DNA from: Streptomyces formicae | GTDB taxonomy: Bacteria > Actinomycetota > Actinomycetes > Streptomycetales > Streptomycetaceae | Assembly: GCF_022647665.1 (NCBI RefSeq) | Contig: NZ_CP071872.1 | Coordinates: forward strand, 5,890,001-5,954,000 | Direction of reading: 5' to 3' | Length of the DNA stretch: 64,000 bases | Shown here: one piece after another, positions 23,844 to 36,886 of the stretch | How the letters are laid out: every line of letters starts with the position of its first letter | Position numbering within the stretch: the first letter of the stretch is position 1 | The notes under the pieces: model-generated | What the model saw: only the letters and a program-made list of their open reading frames with translations | Database searches by the model: none | What the model was told of the DNA's origin: nothing | Made by a program: the position numbers and the translations under genes

Positions 23844-24044
23844 CTAGATGACGCAGCCCTTCACGGCGGCGACGAACGACGCCCAGCCCGCGGCCGGGAA
23901 GACGAGCGCGGGGCCCTCGGGCCTCTTGCTGTCGCGTACGGGGACGAGGCCAGGAAGGTCGGCGACCTCCACGCAACTGCCGCCCGTGCCATCGCTGTAG
24001 GACGACTTGCGCCAGACGGCACGGCTCAACTCTGCGGTGTTCAT
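23844..24044 (-). CDS. DUF397 protein
   Basis: A 66-residue DUF397 protein from ATG 24044. The standard pattern is present: WRKSSYSDGTGGSCVEVADLP, then VPVRDSKRPEGPALVFPAAGW. Such genes are abundant in Streptomyces and pair with an HTH regulator upstream, as here (ATGA overlap with 24041-24869); in several characterised systems the small protein affects the regulator or development. Because the partner is frameshifted, this copy may be an orphan. Confidence 0.9.
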   Translation of the reverse strand: MNTAELSRAVWRKSSYSDGTGGSCVEVADLPGLVPVRDSKRPEGPALVFPAAGWASFVAAVKGCVI

Positions 24045-24869
24045 GCGATCCTGTAGTCCTCCGCCACCGATTCCAGCAGGTCGAGGGACGCCCTCGGCGA
24101 CAGCGCAGCGGCCCTGGCGAGATCGTATGACCTCTGGCACTGCTCGACCAGGGCAGGATCGTCGATGAGTTGGCCGCTGCCCGCCCCCTCCGTGTACACC
24201 ACCGCAGGTGCGTCGTCGAAGGTCATCACGGACACCATGCTGGCGATGAAAGCCTCGTTCATGGCGGTGAAGGGAAGCACCTGCACCACCGCTCTGCGGC
24301 TCCGTCCCTGTTCCGCGATGTGCAGAAGCTGCTCACGCATCGCCCCGGGGCCGCCCATCGGCGTCCGGAGCACCGCCTCCTGGAGGATCGCCCACAGCAC
24401 CGGCCTCGTCGGATCGCCGAGGACGCCCTGCCGGTCCATCCGGGCGCGGACACGTTCCTCAACACTGTCCTGAGACGCGAACGGCGTGGCGGTGCGTGTG
24501 ATGGCGCGCATACGTCTCCGTCTGGAGGAGTCCCGGTACCAGCACCGGCGCGTACTCGCAGATCGTCTTCGCCAGCCGCTCCAGCTCCGCCGCGTCCGCG
24601 AAGTAGTCCGCCACCTTCGACGTGCGGGCCAGCCGGCACAGCCGCTGAAGGTGCTCCCCGCTGCCCAGTACCTCGTCCAGCTGCTTCGACATCTCCAGCT
24701 GCGGCCGTCGCGTCGCGTTCTCGAACTGGCCGATGTAGGTGGCGGAGCAGAAGACCCGCTCCCCGACCTGTTCCTGCGAGAGCCGCGCGGCCTCGCGCAG
24801 TCTGCGCAGCTCCGAGCCGTAGAAGGCCCTCGGGTCGGTGTACGGGTCGGTGTTCCTGGGCTCGGTCAT
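24041..24869 (-). pseudogene. XRE-family HTH regulator (DUF5753) broken by a frameshift
   Basis: Two overlapping reading frames together give one complete regulator. The first (ATG 24869 to about 24500) carries the HTH: LRRLREAARLSQEQVGERVF, CSATYIGQFENATR, then CEYAPVLVPGLLQTETYAR. The second, one frame over, continues AITRTATPFASQDSVEERVRARMDRQ and runs through the DUF5753 domain to the stop at 24041. The break falls at the GCGCGC run at about 24505-24511; two more bases there would restore YARAITRT. The combined protein would be about 275 residues, normal for the family. It overlaps the DUF397 gene by ATGA. Cause could be a real mutation or an assembly error in a GC repeat. Confidence 0.75.
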
Positions 24870-24971
24870 GGCCAAGGTCCCCTTTGCGCAACGCACTTGC
24901 CGGTCCTACCGAGCGTAGCCGTTGCCCATCGCTGCGTGAGGGCGGAATCCGGTATCCGCGCATGCGAACGC

Positions 24972-25024
24972 ACCGCGGCGCCTGCCCGGTGTCCGGTCGG
25001 GGACGGTTGGGCAGGCGCCGCGGT
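24972..25024 (-). terminator. Terminator of gltBD
   Basis: A perfect 16-bp inverted repeat (24972-24987 and 25009-25024) with a 21-base loop, starting 42 bases past the gltD stop on the minus strand. Confidence 0.85.
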
Positions 25025-25065
25025 CTGTTCCGTACGCCGTTGTACGGGACGAATGTGAGGGTGGT

Positions 25066-26518
25066 TCAGGCCGTCAGCGCACGGTCCGTCGGGCGGATGG
25101 GGGCGGGCAGTTCGCTCACGCCCGTCAGGAAGCGGTCCACGCCGCGGGCGGCCGAGCGGCCCTCGGCGATGGCCCAGACGATGAGCGACTGGCCGCGGCC
25201 GGCGTCGCCGGCGACGAAGACGCCGTCGACGTTGGTCGCGAAGTCCCCGTCGCGCGCGACGTTGCCGCGCTCGTCGAGCTCCAGGCCGAACTGGGAGACC
25301 AGGCCGTTCTGGACGTCCGTGCCGGTGAATCCCATGGCGAGGGTGACCAGCTGGGCCGGGATGACGCGCTCCGTGCCCGGCTTCTGCGTCAGCTTGCCGT
25401 CGACGAACTCGACCTCGATGAGGTGCAGGGACTGGACGTTGCCGTCCTCGTCGCCCTCGAAGTGGGTGGTCGAGACGGAGTAGACCCGCTCGCCGCCCTC
25501 CTCGTGCGCGGACGTCACCTTGTAGACCATCGGGAACGTCGGCCAGGGCTGGTTGGCGTTCCGCTCGTCGCCCGGCCGGGGCATGATCTCCAGCTGGGTG
25601 ACGGACGCCGCGCCCTGGCGGTGGGCCGTGCCGACACAGTCCGCGCCGGTGTCGCCGCCGCCGATGACGACGACGTGCTTGCCCTCAGCGGTGATCGGCG
25701 GGGCCACGAAGTCACCCTCGACGACCTTGTTGGAGAGCGGCAGGTACTCCATCGCCTGGTGGATGCCGTTCAGCTCACGGCCCGGGACCGGAAGGTCGCG
25801 GGCGGTCGTGGCGCCGGCGGCGATGACGACGGCGTCGTACCGGCGGCGCAGCTTCGCCGCGTCGATGTCGCGGCCGACCTCCACGCCCGTGCGGAACTTG
25901 GTGCCCTCCGCGCGCATCTGCTCGATACGGCGGTTGATGTGCCGCTTCTCCATCTTGAACTCGGGGATGCCGTAGCGCAGCAGTCCGCCGATACGGTCGG
26001 CGCGCTCGTACACGGCGACCGTGTGGCCCGCCCGGGTCAGCTGCTGGGCGGCGGCGAGACCCGCCGGGCCGGAGCCGATGACCGCGACGGTCTTGCCGGA
26101 GAGCCGCTCCGGCGGCTGCGGCCTGACGTCGCCCGTGTCCCACGCCTTGTCGATGATGGAGACTTCGACGTTCTTGATGGTGACGGCCGGCTGGTTGATG
26201 CCGAGGACGCACGCCGACTCGCACGGGGCGGGGCAGAGCCGGCCCGTGAACTCCGGGAAGTTGTTGGTGGCGTGCAGCCGCTCGCTCGCGGCCTGCCAGT
26301 CCTCCCGGTAGGCGTAGTCGTTCCACTCGGGGATGAGGTTCCCGAGCGGGCAGCCGTTGTGGCAGAAGGGGATGCCGCAGTCCATGCAGCGCCCGGCCTG
26401 CTTGCTGATGATCGGCAGCAGGGAGCCGGGAACGTAGACCTCGTTCCAGTCCTTCACCCGCTCGCCCACCGGACGGGTCCTGGCGACCTCGCGCCCGGTG
26501 GTCAGGAAGCCCTTGGGG

Positions 26519-26526
<8 letters not shown>
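25066..26526 (-). CDS. gltD: Glutamate synthase, small (beta) subunit
   Basis: A 486-residue protein, the normal GltD length. N-terminal cysteines for iron-sulfur clusters: AGRCMDCGIPFCHNGCPLGNLIPEW, and later CPAPCESACVLG. Two Rossmann sites follow: VIGSGPAGLAAAQQL for FAD and VIGGGDTGADCVG for NADPH; the FAD domain closes with GVFVAGDAGRGQSLIVWAI. It feeds electrons from NADPH to GltB for glutamate synthesis from 2-oxoglutarate and glutamine. The start ATG 26526 lies inside the end of gltB (8-base overlap), so the subunits are coupled. Cytoplasmic. Confidence 0.97.
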
Positions 26527-31075
<4,549 letters not shown>

Positions 31076-31480
31076 CGGCTCTCCCGTCGTCGTCGTGGCA
31101 TATGGCGGTGCCGAGGGACGACGTTGGCCCTCCGCGGAAATTTCGTGCAGGTTACATGATGGGTTGGTTCCCGGGAAGCGGATAGCCCATTCCAACATGC
31201 GGACACCGCCGTATAGGGGTCTGGTAACGGCGCAGGTGGGGGCGGGTGCGGACAGACCTGTCGTCCACGTACCCGGATGCAAGCAGGCTTCATTGCCCGC
31301 GGCGCTTACGGCTCATGCCCGGTGGTCACGAATTCGAAACCGGTGCGTAACAGCGGCTGGTGTGCCGCCACGGCCAGTGTCGCACCAGCAGGCCGGATCA
31401 GGCACCGGGACCTTTGTCACAACCGGGCCGAGAGGCCGTACGCCGGAGCGTACGGCCAGGTCAGGGGGCGTACGGCCAGA
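31076..31480. other. gltB upstream region (405 bases without a gene)
   Basis: This gap lies between the gltB start and the end of the VIT gene. It holds the gltB promoter, a possible GlnR box at 31140-31155, and near its far end two direct copies of a 17-base repeat, GCGTACGGCCAGRTCAG, at 31448-31464 and 31468-31484; the second runs into the VIT stop codon. No convincing gene or hairpin terminator was found between gltB and VIT. Confidence 0.6.
31140..31155 (-). promoter_or_regulatory. Possible GlnR box upstream of gltB
   Basis: On the minus strand the bases read GTAAC, six bases, GAAAT, against the Streptomyces GlnR half-site pair GTnAC-n6-GaAAC (from memory); only the final base differs. 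It lies 65-80 bases before the gltB start. A single site of this form can occur by chance, so this is tentative. Confidence 0.35.
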
Positions 31481-32209
31481 TCAGACGGCTGCCCCGACCA
31501 GGGACCCGATCGCGTACGTCATGGCGGCCGCGGCACCGCCCAGGGCGAGCTGCCGCAGTCCGCTGAACCACCAGCCGCGCGCGGTGACCTTGGCGACGAG
31601 CGCGCCGCAGGCGAAGAGCCCGAGCAGCGCGAGCAGCACGGCGGGCCACAGGGTGGTGGCTCCCAGGAGATACGGCAGTACGGGCACGAGGGCGCCGAGC
31701 GCGAACGAGCCGAACGACGAGACCGCGGCGACGGTCGGCGACGGCAGGTCGTCCGGGTCGATGCCAAGCTCCTCGCGGGCATGGATTTCGAGCGCCTGTT
31801 CGGGGTCCTTGGAGAGCTGCATGGCGACCTCACGGGCGAGCGCGGGCTGGACCCCGCGGGCCACGTACAGCGCCGCCAGCTCCTCCATCTCGTCGACCGG
31901 GTGCTTGCGCAATTCACGGCGCTCGACGTCCAGTTCCGCCTGGACGAGCTCACGCTGCGAGGCGACCGACGTGTACTCGCCGGCGGCCATGGAGAAGGCT
32001 CCGGCCGCGAGGCCCGCGAGCCCGGTGACGACGACGGCCTGCTGGGAGACGGCCCCGCCCGCGACGCCGGCCATCAGGGCGAGGTTGGAGACGAGTCCGT
32101 CCATGGCACCGAACACCGCGGGACGCAGCCAGCCGCCGTTCACATCGCGGTGCGTGTGATTGTCACGGTGCGCCGCGTGAAGCGTCGCCTCGGTCTCGAT
32201 GATGGACAC
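31481..32209 (-). CDS. VIT1/CCC1-family transporter
   Basis: A 242-residue membrane protein from GTG 32209 behind GGGGAGAG. The family signature is clear: HRDVNGGWLRPAVFGAMDGLVSNLALMAGVAGG, then GLAAGAFSMAAGEYTSVASQRE, followed by a cytoplasmic helical metal-binding stretch rich in Glu (ELDVERRELRKHPVDEMEELAALYVARG) and three more hydrophobic segments. Members move ferrous iron or manganese across a membrane. It reads toward gltB but has its own promoter region, divergent from the first ADP-ribosylglycohydrolase gene. Confidence 0.9.
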   Translation of the reverse strand: MSIIETEATLHAAHRDNHTHRDVNGGWLRPAVFGAMDGLVSNLALMAGVAGGAVSQQAVVVTGLAGLAAGAFSMAAGEYTSVASQRELVQAELDVERRELRKHPVDEMEELAALYVARGVQPALAREVAMQLSKDPEQALEIHAREELGIDPDDLPSPTVAAVSSFGSFALGALVPVLPYLLGATTLWPAVLLALLGLFACGALVAKVTARGWWFSGLRQLALGGAAAAMTYAIGSLVGAAV

Positions 32210-32450
32210 AGCTCTCCCCTTGTTCCTTCCGGTTCCCACCGGTCGCCCCCTGGACGGTTCGTACGGATGCGCCGTACGCCCGCCCCCTTCCGACACCTCG
32301 AAAATACGCGCGATGTAAGGGGCGTGCCAGCAAGGCAGGCTTTACTTACCTGCGGTCAGCCGAGTGACACGGCGTCCTCCGACGGCACGCGGCGCACCCG
32401 GCGTGGCACAGATCCAGAACAGGCTCGCTGCCGCACGAAGGGGTGACGCG

Positions 32451-33461
32451 TTGGAGTGGATTGCATGCGATCGGGCCCGTGGCGCACTGCTCGGGCTGGC
32501 GGTCGGCGATGCGCTCGGGGCTCCGGCGGAGAACATGCGGCCCTCCGAGATCCGGCGCCGGTGGGGCCGGATCGAAGGCTTCGTGACGGCCAGCCCCGCG
32601 GGCACGGACGACACGGAGTACGCGATCTTCTCCGGGCTGCTGCTCGCCAGGCACGGCTCCGCACTGACCGTCTCACATGTCGAGACGGCTTGGCATCACT
32701 GGATCGCGGACCTCGACGAGGGGCCGTTCCGGGGCGCGGGCTTCAGCGAGCGCGGAACGTTGGAGAACCTCCGCCGCGGTCTCGCCGCGCCCATCACCGC
32801 CCAGCACCGGCACGCCTGGAGCGACGGCCTGGCGATGCGGGCGGCGCCCTTCGGGGTCTTCGCGGCGGGCGACCCCTCCGAAGCCGCGCGGCTGGTCGCG
32901 ATCGACGGCTGCGTCAGTCACGACGGCGAGGGCATCTACGGCGGCCAGGCGGTGGCGGCGGGCGTCGCGGCCGCGATGGCGGGCGAGGGGCCGGCCGGGA
33001 TCATCGGCGCGGCGCTGTCCGTCGTACCGATGGACTCCTGGACCGCCCGCTCCATGCGGCGGGCGGTCGTCGCGGCGGAACGGGCCGAGCCCGACCCCCT
33101 GGTCCGTGAGCGCACGGTCCGCTCCGCGGTCGTCATCGGCGGCTACCCCTGGACGGACCTCGCCCCCGAGGCCGTCGGCCTGGCGTTCGGTGCGTTCGCG
33201 GCGGCGCGCGGCGACTTCCGTGCGTCGGTCCTGACCGCGGTCAACATGGGCCGCGACGCGGACACCACGGCGGCGGTCGCGGGCGCGCTGGCCGGGGCGA
33301 TGTCCGGCGCCTCGGCCATCCCCCCGGAGTGGGCGGACGCCATCGGCCCGGTCCGCGGCAGCTGCCTTCCCTCCATGCGCGGCTACCACGTCCTGGACAT
33401 CGCCGACCTCCTCACCCCCGACGACGACACCGAGGCCCTCCCATGCCCCCCGGCCCGCTAG
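32451..33461 (+). CDS. ADP-ribosylglycohydrolase family protein (first of four)
   Basis: A protein of about 336 residues. TTG 32451 is taken as start because AAGGGG lies eight bases upstream; GTG 32403 and an earlier GTG are in frame. The family's metal motifs are intact: GLAVGDALGAPAE, then GTDDTEYAI (TDDT, binuclear Mg) and near the end NMGRDADTTAAVAGALAGA. Such enzymes cleave ADP-ribose or ribose from proteins, nucleotides or small molecules. It begins a rightward run of four family members ending in a ribokinase gene. The end overlaps a possible ATG (33443) of the next gene, though in a different frame from that gene's core. Confidence 0.85.
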   Translation: MEWIACDRARGALLGLAVGDALGAPAENMRPSEIRRRWGRIEGFVTASPAGTDDTEYAIFSGLLLARHGSALTVSHVETAWHHWIADLDEGPFRGAGFSERGTLENLRRGLAAPITAQHRHAWSDGLAMRAAPFGVFAAGDPSEAARLVAIDGCVSHDGEGIYGGQAVAAGVAAAMAGEGPAGIIGAALSVVPMDSWTARSMRRAVVAAERAEPDPLVRERTVRSAVVIGGYPWTDLAPEAVGLAFGAFAAARGDFRASVLTAVNMGRDADTTAAVAGALAGAMSGASAIPPEWADAIGPVRGSCLPSMRGYHVLDIADLLTPDDDTEALPCPPAR

Positions 33462-33525
33462 ACGACCCGACCCCCCGCCCCACCACGGACCCCCGGACAC
33501 CGCCCCGGACCTCACCGCGGACGCT

Positions 33526-35271
33526 TTGCCGGACAGCCCGGACGACCTGGCCGATCCGGCCGATCCGGCCGATCCGGCCGCCCCTCCGGCGCCCGTGGCG
33601 CCGCCCACCCTGACGGAACCCGGGCCGCCGCACGACGCACCGGGCGCGGACCCGGGAGCCCCGGGGTGGCCCACCCCGGCCGAGCCCGGGCTACCGACCC
33701 GGACCCCGGACCGCCCGCACGATGTACCGGGGCCGGTCCCGGGAGCCGGGGCGCCGGACCGGCCGCACGACGCCCCGGGGGCGCTCCGCCCACCGCACGC
33801 CCTGAACCCGGCCACCCCGGGACCCGGCAGTCCGCAGGACGCGCCACCGCCCCAGGGCCTCGCACCGGGCACCACCCACCTGCACGACGCCCCGGGCCGA
33901 CCGACCGGGCCGAGCCTGCCCGGGGCAGCACCGCGTAACCCGGGCAACCCGACCGAAGTGGCCGGGCCCGCGGCACCGGACCGCATCGCACCCCGCCCGC
34001 CGGAAGCCCTGAACCCGGCCGCCGGGCGGGGCGGACCGCGCGGCGCGCGGGGCTCGGACCAGGGCGTCGGCCCGTTGCTCAGGGCGGGCGAAGGATTCGC
34101 CCCGGTCCGCCCGGCCCTCCGCGCCGGCCCGGCGGCGCAGCCGCTCACCGCGCAGCTCCACCGGAGCCGTATCGAGGGGCTCCTCCTCGGGCTCGCCGCG
34201 GGCGACGCCGCCGGGTGGCCGGCGGCGCGCCACCGCGCCGCTCGGATGCCCGAGTGGACCCGTCGGCTCACGCGCGAGCTCGACACCTTCGCCGAGCAGA
34301 ACGCCACGACCACCCTCCCCGTCCCCATCGCCCTCAACCAGCCCCCCGAGCCCCTCCGCCTCGGCCCCTCGGACGACGCCGAGTGGGCGGCCTTCGCCGC
34401 CGAGACCGTGCTCACCGCCGCGGGCGCCGGTGCCGGCGAGCATTTCGACGGCCTCGATCTGACCCGCCGTATGCGCGCCGCCGTCGATCTCGCCTGGAAC
34501 TCCCTCGCCGGCAAGGTCGCCGCGGCCGCCGCCCGCGCCCCCGAGGTCGAGTCCGCCGTCCTGCCGCTGCGCGCCCGTATCTCCGTACGCGCCGGTCTCG
34601 GCAACCTCGCCACGGGTCTGCGCCCGCCCGCCACCGGCCACGACAACCCGCACTACTTCGACGACGCCGCCTGCGTGCGCGCCGCCGTCCTCGCCGTCGT
34701 GCACCCCGGCAACCCGCAGGCCGCCGCCGACCTCGCCGAGTTCGACGCCCGCTACACCCAGGACGGCGACGGCGTCCACGGCGCCCGCGCGATGGCCGCC
34801 GCCGTCGCGGCGGCGCTCGGCGGGGCGCACGTCGACGCCGCCGTGGACGCCGGCCTCGCCCAGCTCCCCGACGCCACCGAGATCGGCCGCAACGCCCGGC
34901 ATGCCGTCAAGCTCGCCCGCGACGCCGACGACGCGTTCTCCCTCGTGCCGCTCCTGGAGCACCAGATCGTCGACCACGTCTACAGCTACGGCATCGCCGC
35001 GGCCGAGACCGTCCCCGTCGCCCTCGCCCTCGCCACCGCAGCCCGCGGCGAGGCCGTCGGCGCGATCCCCGCCGCCGCCTGCCTCTCCCGTGTCGCCGAC
35101 TCCGCGCCCGCCCTCGCCGGGGCGCTGACCGGCGCACTCGGCGGCGGGGCGGCCGTACCCGCCGCCTGGCGCGACGCCTGCCGCACCCTCGCCGGCTGCA
35201 CACTCCCCCGCCTCGCCGGCACCGACCTGGTCGAGCTCGCGGGGCTCCTCGCGCACACGCTGCGCCCGTAG
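33526..35271 (+). CDS. ADP-ribosylglycohydrolase family protein with Pro-rich N-terminus and degenerate metal site (second of four)
   Basis: About 581 residues. The first 200 are low-complexity Pro/Ala/Gly with repeated HDAPG units; the domain starts near LHRSRIEGLLLGLAAGDAAG. The metal motifs are weakened: SDDAEW stands for TDDT, and near the end RVADSAPALAGALTGALGG lacks the first Asp of the usual GRDxDT. It may bind rather than cut, or act on another bond. The start is uncertain: TTG 33526 is the first in frame, but ATG 33443, which overlaps the previous stop as expected for coupling, is in another frame; a one-base change in the C-rich stretch would join them. The TAG stop lies at the edge of a MITE-like element. 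Confidence 0.65.
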   Translation: MPDSPDDLADPADPADPAAPPAPVAPPTLTEPGPPHDAPGADPGAPGWPTPAEPGLPTRTPDRPHDVPGPVPGAGAPDRPHDAPGALRPPHALNPATPGPGSPQDAPPPQGLAPGTTHLHDAPGRPTGPSLPGAAPRNPGNPTEVAGPAAPDRIAPRPPEALNPAAGRGGPRGARGSDQGVGPLLRAGEGFAPVRPALRAGPAAQPLTAQLHRSRIEGLLLGLAAGDAAGWPAARHRAARMPEWTRRLTRELDTFAEQNATTTLPVPIALNQPPEPLRLGPSDDAEWAAFAAETVLTAAGAGAGEHFDGLDLTRRMRAAVDLAWNSLAGKVAAAAARAPEVESAVLPLRARISVRAGLGNLATGLRPPATGHDNPHYFDDAACVRAAVLAVVHPGNPQAAADLAEFDARYTQDGDGVHGARAMAAAVAAALGGAHVDAAVDAGLAQLPDATEIGRNARHAVKLARDADDAFSLVPLLEHQIVDHVYSYGIAAAETVPVALALATAARGEAVGAIPAAACLSRVADSAPALAGALTGALGGGAAVPAAWRDACRTLAGCTLPRLAGTDLVELAGLLAHTLRP

Positions 35272-35539
35272 GGTCTGCCGTTCGGATCTTGCCGGGCTCG
35301 CGCGCCCTGACACGCTCCCCCAGAGCTAGCGCCTGGGAGGTGCCCCCACGCTGCGTTGTCGTCGGTCGCCGACTCCCCCGCAGCCCTTCGGGCACGGGAG
35401 GCACCCCCACCGCGTCGCCCGCGGCGGCAGCCGCTGATGTCGCAGCCTCCTCCGCCTTGCGATCGCACGGACCGCTGTGACATCAGCCGCTCCGCGGCGG
35501 GCCGCTCACTGATCCGGCCTGATCCGAACGACAGACCCT
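35270..35539. mobile_element. MITE-like element 1
   Basis: A 270-base segment bounded by 19-base terminal inverted repeats that match in 18 positions: AGGGTCTGCCGTTCGGATC (35270-35288) and its complement at 35521-35539. It has no coding capacity. Inside, 35312-35349 and a stretch around 35450-35470 (cctccgccttgcgatcgcac) are shared in inverted order with element 2 at 61575-61787. The element begins within the TAG stop codon of the upstream glycohydrolase gene. Together with flanks it fills the 344-base gap between genes; nothing else was seen there. Confidence 0.75.
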
Positions 35540-35615
35540 GACTCGCCTCTCCGGATGACGAATCCCCGATGCGGCTTCCCCGCCCGCGACCACCCCCCGG
35601 GTGGACAATTCCGGC

Positions 35616-36773
35616 ATGGCACTCACACCACTCGATGACCGGATCACGGGCTCCCTCGTCGGCGCGGCTGTCGGCGACGCCCTCGGCGGCCCGGTCGAGG
35701 GCTACACCCCCGAGCAGATCGTGGAACGCCACGGCGGCCGTGTCCGCGGCATCGTCGGCCCCTGGCACGGCGACGACTGGCGCACGGCCCGCCCCATCGC
35801 GCCGTACCACAAGGGTGACGGGCACGTCACCGACGACACCCTGATGACGCACGCCCTCGTCCGCGTCTACGGGACCGTGCGCGACCACCTCGACGCCTAC
35901 GCCGTCGCCGACCATCTCGTTCCCGACCTGATCGCCAACCCTCGGTGGATCCCGGAGCTGGAGACCGAGGCGCTCCCCCTCCAGCGGATCTTCCTCGCCG
36001 AGAAGTGGCTCGCGGCCCGGCTGCACTACGGTCACGTCGACCCGCGCGAGGCGGGCACCGGCAACATCGTCAACTGCGGTGCCGCGATGTACATGGCGCC
36101 GGTCGGCCTGGTCAACGCCGCCAACCCGGCGGCCGCGTACGCCGAGGCGCTGGACGTCGCGGGCGCCCACCAGTCCTCGTACGGCCGCGAGGCGGCGGGG
36201 GTCTTCGCGGCGGCGGTCGCGGCGGCCTGCGCGCCGGACGCGACCCCGGGCGGTGTCGTCGAAGCGTGTCTCGCCCTCGCCAAGGACGGCACCCGCTCGG
36301 CGATCGAGGCGGTGTCCGAAGTGGCCGCCCGCCACAGCGACTTCGAGTCGGCGCTGGGTCCGCTGCGCGAGGCCGTCGCGCCCTTCGACACCGTCGGCCC
36401 CGACTACCGCGCGCCGTCGCTCGCCGCCCGCCGCCCCTCGCGGCTGCACTCCATCGAGGAACTGCCCGTCGCCCTGGGCATGCTGCTCGTCGGCGACGGC
36501 GACTACCGCCGTACGGTGCTCGGCTCCGTCAACTACGGCCGTGACTGCGACTCGATCGCCACGATGTCCGGCGCGATCGCGGGCGCGCTGTACGGCGAGG
36601 AGCCGATCCCGCCCGACTGGGCGAAGACCGTGGCCGAGGCCAGCCGCCTCGACCTGCACGCCCCGGCGCGGGCCCTGACGGAGGTCGCGTACGAGGTATT
36701 CGCCCGCGACACCGAACGCCGCCGCGCCCACGAGACGGCCTTCGCCCGCCTGACGAACGCCGACGTCCGGTGA
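35616..36773 (+). CDS. ADP-ribosylglycohydrolase family protein (third of four)
   Basis: A 385-residue protein from ATG 35616; GTG 35601 is in frame but has no better ribosome site. Metal-binding motifs are intact: GAAVGDALGGPVEGY, then VTDDTLMTHALVR and YGRDCDSIATMSGAIAGALYG. Between them NCGAAMYMAPVGLVNAANP and AGAHQSSYGREAAGVFAAAVAAA are typical of the bacterial group close to ADP-ribosyl-(dinitrogen reductase) hydrolase-like proteins. It overlaps the fourth member by GTGA, so both are translated together. It follows MITE-like element 1. Cytoplasmic hydrolase; natural substrate unknown. Confidence 0.88.
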   Translation: MALTPLDDRITGSLVGAAVGDALGGPVEGYTPEQIVERHGGRVRGIVGPWHGDDWRTARPIAPYHKGDGHVTDDTLMTHALVRVYGTVRDHLDAYAVADHLVPDLIANPRWIPELETEALPLQRIFLAEKWLAARLHYGHVDPREAGTGNIVNCGAAMYMAPVGLVNAANPAAAYAEALDVAGAHQSSYGREAAGVFAAAVAAACAPDATPGGVVEACLALAKDGTRSAIEAVSEVAARHSDFESALGPLREAVAPFDTVGPDYRAPSLAARRPSRLHSIEELPVALGMLLVGDGDYRRTVLGSVNYGRDCDSIATMSGAIAGALYGEEPIPPDWAKTVAEASRLDLHAPARALTEVAYEVFARDTERRRAHETAFARLTNADVR

Positions 36774-36886
36774 CTCCGGTGACTCCGGTGACTCCGGTGA
36801 CTCCGGCGAACCTGGTAGACCCGGTGGACCCGGTGGACCCGGTGGACCCGGTGGACCCGGTGGACCCGGTGGACCCGGTGGACCCG
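36770..36886 (+). repeat. In-frame 9-bp tandem repeats at the start of the fourth glycohydrolase gene
   Basis: Four copies of GTGACTCCG (36770-36805) are followed by one diverged 9-mer and then eight copies of GTGGACCCG or close variants (36815-36886). The unit length is three codons, so copy-number change alters the N-terminus (TP or DP repeats) without changing frame. Every unit of the first block begins with GTG, a valid start codon. Confidence 0.9.

Noticed and set aside
31448..31484. Two 17-base direct repeats at the end of the VIT gene
   Set aside because: A single local duplication without dyad symmetry; mentioned within the gltB upstream region but not given a function.
32333..32352. 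Possible DtxR/IdeR iron box upstream of the VIT-family gene
   Set aside because: The match to the remembered 19-bp consensus is poor in one half and the site is more than 120 bases from the start; kept out for lack of support.
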